64,000 nt of DNA from an uncultured Bacillota bacterium. GTDB lineage: Bacteria; Bacillota; Clostridia; Christensenellales; QAND01. Positions 54,399 to 60,065 of this stretch are shown here, piece by piece; position 1 is the first letter of the stretch; each line of letters starts with the position of its first letter. The DNA is taken from assembly GCA_905188085.1 (NCBI GenBank), contig CAJJKN010000007.1, forward strand, positions 18,305 through 82,304, written 5' to 3'. Both the position numbers and the translations under genes were made by a program. Under the pieces are notes generated by a model. That model searched no databases. It was not told the origin of the DNA and saw nothing but the letters and a program-made list of their open reading frames with translations.

Positions 54399-55121
54399 TC
54401 ATTTCCTCCTCTTATAGCTCAATGGGATTTCATGAGGGAATGGATATCTCACTTTAGAGCCCACATGTACATGAGGAATGATCCCATTATGTGATTGGTA
54501 CAGATCCACACGTTTATACAAAGAAAACCCATTTGGATTTCTCAAGTTCCTATACCATGTAGCATAGTTACTAATTTGTCCTTTATTATTATATTTGAAC
54601 GTTGTGTGTGCTCCCTTTGCATCTTGGTCTGGTTTTAGTTTGTTTTTTGCTCGACCACTTTTTACAGTGCGATTGCCAGAATTCGTATTCGGCTTTGTCG
54701 AAGCAGCTTTGGCGTTTGCCTTTTGTGTCCGTATCTTGGATATCTTGGAGAATACCCCGTCCAGCACATTATCTGCCAGGAAGCCCACGCCTACGCTTCG
54801 GACTATGTCCTTAGCTGAATCGCCGCGCATAACACCAATCGCTGTGCGTGCCGCTGCGCCCCCGGCTTTGTTGATCGCATACTTCCCAGCTGCGCTTGTG
54901 ACCTTGCTTGCTAGCTTCGCCGTCCCTGTTCCGATTGCCGAAGCTACACAACCTTCTACAAATGAGCTGCCGATCGTCTTCAGAGAGACTTCTTGCCCCG
55001 TCAGCAGGCGGATCCCGGTATCCACCACCGCATTGACGATCCCGCCGATCACAACTTTTCCAACCCAGGCAAACAGCGAACCCAGAAAATGCCCTGTCGG
55101 GTCGATGTAGTCCTTACACAC
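54399..55121 (-). CDS. headless Rhs cassette with Ntox24-like toxin (cassette 4)
   Basis: A 240-codon frame joined to a boundary box at D-Y-I-D-P-T-G-H-F-L-G. The pre-toxin region (VNAVVDTGIRLLTGQEVSLK, KLASKVTSAAGKYAINKAGG, MRGDSAKDIVRSV) is shared with the 58530 cassette. The last 85 residues are unique: GAHTTFKYNNKGQISNYATW, Y-K-R-V-D-L-Y, P-H-V-H-V-G, P-H-E-I-P-L-S. This order (G-A-H-T-T-F-K, K-R-x-D, P-H-x-H, E-I-P) fits polymorphic toxin type 24, a presumed nuclease. There is no usable start. Confidence 0.75.
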   Translation of the reverse strand: MCKDYIDPTGHFLGSLFAWVGKVVIGGIVNAVVDTGIRLLTGQEVSLKTIGSSFVEGCVASAIGTGTAKLASKVTSAAGKYAINKAGGAAARTAIGVMRGDSAKDIVRSVGVGFLADNVLDGVFSKISKIRTQKANAKAASTKPNTNSGNRTVKSGRAKNKLKPDQDAKGAHTTFKYNNKGQISNYATWYRNLRNPNGFSLYKRVDLYQSHNGIIPHVHVGSKVRYPFPHEIPLSYKRRK

Positions 55122-55124
55122 TCA

Positions 55125-55162
55125 TTATACTAAAATGAAAGGAGCCTTGGTAGGCTCCTTTT
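55125..55162 (-). repeat. cassette boundary box 5 (terminator-like)
   Basis: Minus strand stem AAAAGGAGCCT/AGGCTCCTTT with loop A-C-C-A, then CATTTTAGTATAATGAG. Confidence 0.9.
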
Positions 55163-55175
55163 AATCAAATAGTAA

Positions 55176-55541
55176 TTACGATAAAATATCGATTCGACTT
55201 ATTTTCATTTCTACAAACTCTTTATCCCTTATGTCTTTCGGATAATAGTGTCCTTCTATACTAATTTCAATTCCCCCTATCTTTAGTATACTATCTTCCA
55301 AAAAAATTTGTCCTCTTACAAAGCATTCATATTTGTCAAAGTTTTGTTGTATCATTGGTGTTCTTTCCTCGGCGCGCACCACATGGTCTATGTCCAAACA
55401 CGTCAGCGGCTCTTTTATCACATCTCCTATCGTATACGCCAAGTCGTATCCAAAACACAACAGAGAATACTTTCCGTCCGTTATAACCACGCTGCCTTCT
55501 TTGCTTTCTTCATTCAGCCATTCTATTTTTTCTACTTTCAT
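55176..55541 (-). CDS. immunity-like protein
   Basis: A 121-residue beta-rich protein starting MKVEKIEWLNEESKEGSV, with VVITDGKYSLLCFGYD, a central D-H-V-V-R-A-E-E-R and a C-terminal GGIEISIEGHYYPKDI. AAGGGAT lies about seven bases before the ATG at 55541; the GTG two codons earlier is less likely. Only about 18 codons of a preceding toxin remain. Family not recognised. Confidence 0.65.
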   Translation of the reverse strand: MKVEKIEWLNEESKEGSVVITDGKYSLLCFGYDLAYTIGDVIKEPLTCLDIDHVVRAEERTPMIQQNFDKYECFVRGQIFLEDSILKIGGIEISIEGHYYPKDIRDKEFVEMKISRIDILS

Positions 55542-55555
55542 TTGCACATCCCTTT

Positions 55556-55610
55556 TTATCGTCCTGGCTTATAAACCCTATGATTTCTTCCATATTCTTT
55601 ACAGGCCGTC
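55556..55610 (-). pseudogene. toxin C-terminal stub
   Basis: Between two immunity genes a short frame reads A-C-K-E-Y-G-R-N-H-R-V-Y-K-P-G-R then stop. Its basic, nuclease-like end and position suggest it is the last piece of a toxin whose immunity is the 55541 gene. Confidence 0.4.
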
Positions 55611-56381
55611 TTATGTATCCGCCGTAGTATCTTCCCAGCTCTCGTCATTCAGCACCCATTCCAGCGCCTTATGACGCCATCCTGCATAGATCACCGCAAG
55701 ATCCATGTAATCCCCGCTCAGCCCATAGAACTTCTTTTTCTTTCCTACCAATAGATCCTTCCCATCCGGCGCTACCGGCATACTGTCCACCGCCTTTGTT
55801 ATCTCGGGATCTTGAAATGTCCTTTCTATAATCTCTTTGAACGGCTCTTTTTTAAATATATCCGCTTTCCTTTCTATTGCCCTCCAGTGCCATATCATTG
55901 CGCGATCTCTCTCTGCTTCTATCTCTTCTTGCGGTCTCATATGTATTTGAGATAGCAGGGCATCCATAGCATCAATCTTCGAAAATTTATATATCATCTC
56001 AGATGGACCCGTTGTAATCGGTTCATAGCCAGTAAAAGCATCAATTGCTGAATATAGCTGTCTAATGTTTTTCTTGTAGTAAGGAATTTCGATTTGATCC
56101 ACTATGTTGACAGCCCAACACAAAACCTCCTCCGCTTCCCAATACCAGTATAGTTCTTTTATCGTTGTATTCGTTCCCATATGTTTGTATATCATCTTCT
56201 TTTCATCTTCATTCATTGCCTGTAATATTCTGTTCTCCTTTTCCAGCCAATTCTTCAGGTTTTTTAACCACGCTCTTCGGTTTCTTCTTGGGTACGATGG
56301 CCATCCCCCTTGGCATGTACTTCTTTCCGCTAGCGCAAGGTTGATAAATATCCTGTTCAATACTTCTTCCGATGTTTTCAT
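55611..56381 (-). CDS. DUF4272-family immunity protein, copy 2 (paired with the WHH tail)
   Basis: A 256-residue DUF4272 protein with AEERMxxL-like helices at the start, W-Y-W-E-A-E-E-V-L-C-W-A-V, and the C-terminal half (RTFQDPEITKAVDSMPVAP, LEWVLNDESWEDTTADT) shared with copy 1 at 50233. GAGGAGG, inside the toxin 3' end, precedes the ATG at 56381, 13 bases after the toxin stop. A longer in-frame extension to 56456 overlaps the toxin and is unlikely. Probable antidote of the WHH nuclease. Confidence 0.8.
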   Translation of the reverse strand: MKTSEEVLNRIFINLALAERSTCQGGWPSYPRRNRRAWLKNLKNWLEKENRILQAMNEDEKKMIYKHMGTNTTIKELYWYWEAEEVLCWAVNIVDQIEIPYYKKNIRQLYSAIDAFTGYEPITTGPSEMIYKFSKIDAMDALLSQIHMRPQEEIEAERDRAMIWHWRAIERKADIFKKEPFKEIIERTFQDPEITKAVDSMPVAPDGKDLLVGKKKKFYGLSGDYMDLAVIYAGWRHKALEWVLNDESWEDTTADT

Positions 56382-56394
56382 CAATTCTTCCTCC

Positions 56395-56589
56395 TCAAAA
56401 CCAAATGACACCTTTAAATCTGCCATTCTTTCCTCTGCTAAAGCCGCCGGATCCATTCGGATGTAGATATGCTTGATATCTCTTCGCTATATGTTGTTCT
56501 TTTGGTATCAGCTGCATTCTCGGTCTATAGGCGTTATGATGCCATACCCAATCTTTGGATGGGTTCTTCAAAGCCCTTCCGTTTTTGCA
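56395..56589 (-). pseudogene. headless WHH-type HNH nuclease toxin tail
   Basis: A 64-residue open segment without start: N-P-S-K-D-W-V-W-H-H-N-A-Y-R-P-R-M-Q-L-I-P, then EQHIAKRYQAYLHPNGSGGF. The W-H-H core, M-Q-L-x-P and second histidine region match the WHH group of HNH/endonuclease VII toxins. It begins just past the stop of the upstream immunity gene and an in-frame TGA, so no Rhs part is attached. Followed by its DUF4272 immunity. Confidence 0.75.
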
Positions 56590-56600
56590 TCACTTATGAT

Positions 56601-57044
56601 TTATTCATCTTCATATGGGGCCATTTTTAAATATTTTTCTATCCTTTTTCTATGTCTTTCGCAGTATTTTTCTCCTATTTCACTAAATAATTCTAATTCT
56701 TTAGCAAAACGTATCCTTCTTGGATCCTTCCCCCTTTTTCCGTGTATCGACTCGTATAACGATGCCATGCTAAATATATCTGTTTCTATCGCTAAATACG
56801 TCACCTCAAATAGGTCCTCCGTTACGATTTTTTCAATATAACTCCCCCTTTCCAATGCACAATAATAATATCCTTTTTCATCTGAATAGCAATATTCCCC
56901 GTCTAAGCTATTAGAAGAACAAATTTCAAATTTTGTACTTAGCGGCCTATATACAAGACTTAAAATCGCTTTTTTCCTCAATTTCTTATATTCTCTACGA
57001 ACATGTTTACGCAGCTCATTTGTTGATAAAAAATCCCCATTCAT
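56601..57044 (-). CDS. immunity gene copy B, paired with the TNT toxin tail
   Basis: A 147-residue protein nearly identical to 48394-48837, with RREYKKLRKKAILSLVYRPL, then YCYSDEKGYYYCALERGSYI and IETDIFSMASLYESIHGKRG. Its ATG overlaps the TNT tail stop in an ATGA and the AGGAGG site lies within the toxin 3' end. This tight coupling makes it the likely TNT antidote. It does not obviously resemble the mycobacterial TNT immunity factor. Confidence 0.8.
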   Translation of the reverse strand: MNGDFLSTNELRKHVRREYKKLRKKAILSLVYRPLSTKFEICSSNSLDGEYCYSDEKGYYYCALERGSYIEKIVTEDLFEVTYLAIETDIFSMASLYESIHGKRGKDPRRIRFAKELELFSEIGEKYCERHRKRIEKYLKMAPYEDE

Positions 57045-57068
57045 TTAAATTTAAATATCCTCCTCTTT
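56601..57068 (-). repeat. immunity-gene direct repeat, copy B
   Basis: The partner of 48394-48861. Upstream of the shared segment the DNA differs completely (TNT tail here, another gene there). Confidence 0.9.
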
Positions 57069-57334
57069 AATACCTCTTTATCCAATAATTCTTTTACGGT
57101 ATATGGTAATTTATACTGTATTCCTCCACCGGGACGGTTAAAAGCAGGCGCGGCTATCCCTGCCTTAACTTCTAGAGGTTTATTGACCACGTATGTTTTT
57201 CGGGAAAGCCTGCTGGTTCCCGGTTTTAATGAACGAGCATTATAAGACGTTCCTTTTGGCGAAACAAATCGGCCAGTTTTTTTGCCATAACGATCTATAA
57301 CAGTCCCCGGTTTTAATACTTTCGTGCTGGTTTT
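57041..57334 (-). pseudogene. headless TNT-type NAD glycohydrolase toxin tail
   Basis: Ninety-seven codons after an in-frame TGA read V-L-K-P-G-T-V-I-D-R-Y-G-K-K-T-G-R-F, then V-S-P-K-G-T-S-Y-N-A-R-S-L, V-N-K-P-L-E-V-K-A-G-I-A-A-P-A-F and G-G-G-I-Q-Y-K-L. This is the tuberculosis-necrotizing-toxin domain (PF14021): the D-R-(Y/F)-G, S-P-x-G-T, A-P-A-F and G-G-G-x-Q-Y motifs are all present, including the glutamine of the active site. The domain is close to full length but has no delivery module or start codon. Its immunity gene overlaps its end. Confidence 0.8.
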
Positions 57335-57383
57335 TCAGCAAAACCATCCTTTTCTCTCCCTGTTTGTTTTTTTCGTATATATG
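57335..57383. other. short junction segment before the TNT tail
   Basis: No frame continues from the TNT tail into this T-rich junction, so the point of truncation of the toxin lies here. Confidence 0.4.
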
Positions 57384-57409
57384 AAAAAACCGCTCTTCAA
57401 AAAGAGCGG
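57384..57409 (-). terminator. terminator after the truncated immunity gene
   Basis: Stem CCGCTCTT/AAGAGCGG, then six T on the minus strand. It is a different hairpin from the boundary boxes. Confidence 0.85.
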
Positions 57410-57410
57410 C

Positions 57411-57716
57411 TCATTTCAAAAATTTGCATCGCAAAACCCCGGGCCCCGGCCCATCATAGCCTGCATATGCTAAATGGCTTTGCAAATTCTGTTTCATGGT
57501 GTTTCTCCATAATTGTGTCTTGAATTTGTTAATATACATTTGTTTCATGTAAATACTACGAGCCCATAATAACGATGCTTTCCAAGATTCTTCCGTTCTA
57601 ACTTTTTTATCCAATAAGCGTTCTATTAGCGTACATACGCATCGGCTTGATAACAAACATGGTCCGCCTTTTCCCCAATCACCCCATAGGTAAATAGCTA
57701 GTTCCCTAAGTATCAT
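57411..57716 (-). pseudogene. truncated immunity gene, paralogue of 51111-51788
   Basis: The first 45 codons match the HINT-cassette immunity (M-I-L-R-E-L-A-I-Y-L-W-G-D-W, S-S-R-C-V-C-T-L-I-E-R-L-L-D-K-K). Beyond that the two diverge and this frame ends after 101 codons instead of 225. AAAGGGG precedes the ATG, so it could still be translated. Probably non-functional. Confidence 0.7.
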
Positions 57717-57728
57717 TGTTATCCCCTT

Positions 57729-57944
57729 TCAAGGCCTCTTATGTCTATCCATCACATGTCCCAAAGATTTGACCAATTTAGAAAACTGTTCTTCCCAACT
57801 CAAAGCGTACCTTCTATTAGGCATATTTCTTCGTACTACTTGTGCAGTGTACCGCGCATACCCCATGCTGCAAAAACTAGCCTGTGTTCAGGTCATAGTG
57901 ACAGTTCGACAAATAATACAATTCACCGCTCCCTTATACATTTA
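57729..57944 (-). pseudogene. internally deleted Rhs-toxin cassette (cassette 2)
   Basis: It begins after a boundary box with E-L-Y-Y-L-S-N-C-H-Y-D-L-N-T-G, the last Rhs repeat. It then jumps, with a frame change, straight to the toxin end Y-A-R-Y-T-A-Q-V-V-R-R-N-M-P-N-R-R-Y-A-L-S-W-E. The same two segments are about 1 kb apart in the 51796-53046 cassette, so pre-toxin, HINT and most of the toxin were deleted. Confidence 0.75.
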
Positions 57945-57982
57945 TTATACTAAAACAAAAGGAGCCTTAAAGGCTCCTTTTT
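57945..57982 (-). repeat. cassette boundary box 6 (terminator-like)
   Basis: Minus strand stem AAAAGGAGCCTT/AAGGCTCCTTTT, then GTTTTAGTATAATAA. It follows the immunity gene stop by six bases. Confidence 0.9.
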
Positions 57983-57988
57983 AAGCGA

Positions 57989-58528
57989 TTATAATTCTTT
58001 TACTAGCTGTAAATAAAATGGAATTTCATTTTCTAGTCTTTCAACTTTACATTTTCTAGTAAGCCCCTTCCTAATACTAATGTATTTTTCAAACAGTTTT
58101 CTATCTTGTATGTATCCATATTTGTTTCTCGTTTTTCGTATTTCTTCCAATTCATCTATTCCTTCATCAAGTCCTAATAAGGAGACATCTAGGCTACCTG
58201 CAGAAAGATCATAGCCCAATGCTTCTATTTTACTAGGGAACTCATTTGTTGTTATTTTGCTACTTGTGCTTTCAACAAACAGAATTATGTAATTGATCCC
58301 TAATTTTCGACAATGTTCCGTGTATCGATGTATGTATTCTTTTGATGGTATAGTCAATGGCCTACCATCATTATAACCAAACCATTTTTCATCTGCTTCG
58401 TCAGAAAGTTGAACAGATAATACATCTTCGTATAATTCTAACGGCCACGTGCATCTCCTCCATATATTGTGATACGGGCATTCTTCTATTTGTTGAACTA
58501 TATAACCATTAGGAAACATCTTTATCAT
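57989..58528 (-). CDS. immunity protein candidate of cassette 1
   Basis: A 179-residue AT-rich gene product starting MIKMFPNGYIVQQIEECPYH. It has an alpha/beta pattern with I-N-Y-I-I-L-F-V-E-S-T and an acidic helix G-L-D-E-G-I-D-E-L-E-E-I. AAAAGGAG precedes the ATG, which follows the toxin stop by one base. Family not recognised; immunity role inferred from the tight pairing. Confidence 0.7.
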   Translation of the reverse strand: MIKMFPNGYIVQQIEECPYHNIWRRCTWPLELYEDVLSVQLSDEADEKWFGYNDGRPLTIPSKEYIHRYTEHCRKLGINYIILFVESTSSKITTNEFPSKIEALGYDLSAGSLDVSLLGLDEGIDELEEIRKTRNKYGYIQDRKLFEKYISIRKGLTRKCKVERLENEIPFYLQLVKEL

Positions 58529-58529
58529 T

Positions 58530-59333
58530 TTATCTCCTTTTTATTGGAATATGATTATATGGACCTAGGTGCAAATGCGGTAGTTGACTATGTAGACTTC
58601 TTGTCGGATGGCCCATATCTATGCGCCTTGGATACACATTATACTCCTTTGCCCAACCAACCAAAATTCTTGCATCAGTCATGTCAACTCCCTGTCTTCT
58701 ATTCGGCTTTACGATTTTCAAAAGTGCTTGTTGATTTACATCATATCTCTTATTTGTCCTATTATAAGTTTTTCTGTGTCCACTTCCCTTAATGGTTCGT
58801 ATATTTCTTGTCGTTGAACTTTTTGTTGATGTCGTTTTTGCATTTGCTCTTCGTGCACGTATCTTAGAGAAGGTCGCGGATGCTCCATCCAAGATATTGT
58901 CTGCTAGAAATCCTATCCCTACGCTTTTTGCAATATCTTTTGCGGAATCTCCCCGCATGATCCCTATCGTCGTCCGAGCTGCTGCTCCACCTGCTTTATT
59001 GATCGCATACTTTCCAGCTGCGCTTGTGACCTTGCTTGCGAGCTTCGCCGTTCCTGTTCCGATTGCCGAAGCTACACAACCTTCTACAAATGAGCTGCCG
59101 ATCGTCTTTAACGAGACTTCTTGCCCCGTCAGCAGGCGGATGCCGGTATCCACCACCGCATTGACGATCCCACCGACCACAACTTTTCCTACCCACGCAA
59201 ACAGCGAGCCTAAGAAGTGCCCCGTCGGATCGATGTAGTTCACCGGATTATTGGAAGTATAGGTATACAGGTTCTGCGTCCACGGGCTGTATGGATCCCC
59301 GCTTACCGTATCCTGCTTGTAATAGCCCCTATT
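58530..59333 (-). CDS. headless Rhs cassette with unassigned toxin tip (cassette 1)
   Basis: An open frame from just after a hairpin: G-Y-Y-K-Q-D-T-V-S-G-D-P-Y-S-P-W-T, then NNPVNYIDPTGHFLG, a pre-toxin region shared with the 54399 cassette, and a unique last 80 residues. The tip has Y-N-R-T-N-K-R-Y-D, DMTDARILVGWAKEYNVYP and L-P-H-L-H-L-G-P-Y-N-H-I-P-I. The H-L-H-L-G motif near the end parallels P-H-V-H-V-G of the Ntox24-like tip, but the family is not clear. A GTG at 59243 is the first possible start and has no ribosome binding site. Confidence 0.75.
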   Translation of the reverse strand, partial: NRGYYKQDTVSGDPYSPWTQNLYTYTSNNPVNYIDPTGHFLGSLFAWVGKVVVGGIVNAVVDTGIRLLTGQEVSLKTIGSSFVEGCVASAIGTGTAKLASKVTSAAGKYAINKAGGAAARTTIGIMRGDSAKDIAKSVGIGFLADNILDGASATFSKIRARRANAKTTSTKSSTTRNIRTIKGSGHRKTYNRTNKRYDVNQQALLKIVKPNRRQGVDMTDARILVGWAKEYNVYPRRIDMGHPTRSLHSQLPHLHLGPYNHIPIKRR

Positions 59334-59336
59334 TTA

Positions 59337-59368
59337 CCACAGAAGAAGAGCCTTTACAGGCTCTTCCT
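59337..59368 (-). terminator. terminator/boundary hairpin after the active immunity gene
   Basis: Stem GAAGAGCC/GGCTCTTC (59345-59352, 59359-59366), then T-rich sequence and GGTAAAATAG. A diverged relative of the six boundary boxes at the corresponding position. Confidence 0.8.
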
Positions 59369-59369
59369 C

Positions 59370-60050
59370 CTAATTCAATTCTTGTTGCATAGTATCCAAC
59401 AGTTTTCGTATTTCAATCTTCAACACGCTCTCCTGTTCATTTTCAAATGCAATTTCGCATTTTTGTGCTATCTTCTCATAATTATCTGCACAAAATACAG
59501 GATATAAGGAGTTAATTGTTGCATACCGTACAGAATAACTAGCATTGTTTAACCCCTCTAATAACGCCGATAGATAATCTTCTCCCATTCGGCATAGCTC
59601 TGTGTAATAACTACCCTTTACCCAATCCTCCGATTCATTTTTAAGATTCTCCTTCATAAACTCGACAAATTCTCTCTTGTGTGCCGGATATGCCACTCCT
59701 ATATCTCCCAATGCTGTGATTGCGTATCCCCTTACCATATCACTTTCGTCTTCTACTGCTTTTTTCTTCAGCACCTTTATTACTTTCTCATCATCGTAAT
59801 TCCTAAGCGACTCACATGCACATGTCCTTACCAAATCATCCTTGTCATTTACGAGCGTCAACAATACCTCTATCGCCCGTGGGTCTTCCACATCATACAG
59901 CGCTTCTATCGCTTCTGTTTTGACGCAAATCACTCTGTCTACCGCGCATTTCAATAGAAATTTAAATTCTTCCTCATCCAGTTCATCTGCTTCTGCTATC
60001 TCCTGTATCCTTCGGAGTTTCTCTAAATTTTTTTCGCTTAGATTGCTCAT
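59370..60050 (-). CDS. HEAT-repeat immunity protein of the main Rhs toxin
   Basis: A 226-residue protein of about five HEAT-like helical repeats: V-E-D-P-R-A-I-E-V-L-L-T-L-V-N-D-K-D-D-L-V-R, then V-R-G-Y-A-I-T-A-L-G-D-I-G and Y-S-V-R-Y-A-T-I-N-S-L. HEAT-repeat proteins are frequent immunity partners of polymorphic toxins. GGGGGAG stands before the ATG, 16 bases after the Rhs stop. It should bind and neutralise the current Rhs tip. A 21-codon deletion relic of a second copy lies at 47195-47260. Confidence 0.8.
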   Translation of the reverse strand: MSNLSEKNLEKLRRIQEIAEADELDEEEFKFLLKCAVDRVICVKTEAIEALYDVEDPRAIEVLLTLVNDKDDLVRTCACESLRNYDDEKVIKVLKKKAVEDESDMVRGYAITALGDIGVAYPAHKREFVEFMKENLKNESEDWVKGSYYTELCRMGEDYLSALLEGLNNASYSVRYATINSLYPVFCADNYEKIAQKCEIAFENEQESVLKIEIRKLLDTMQQELN

Positions 60051-60065
60051 TTCTCTCCCCCTTCC

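Noticed and set aside
46721..57982. Boundary boxes as a CRISPR array or as promoters
   Set aside because: Spacing is irregular and long (hundreds to thousands of bases), so not CRISPR. The TATAAT at the box end lacks a -35 element at the right distance, and the frames after it have no ribosome binding sites, so a promoter role is not supported.
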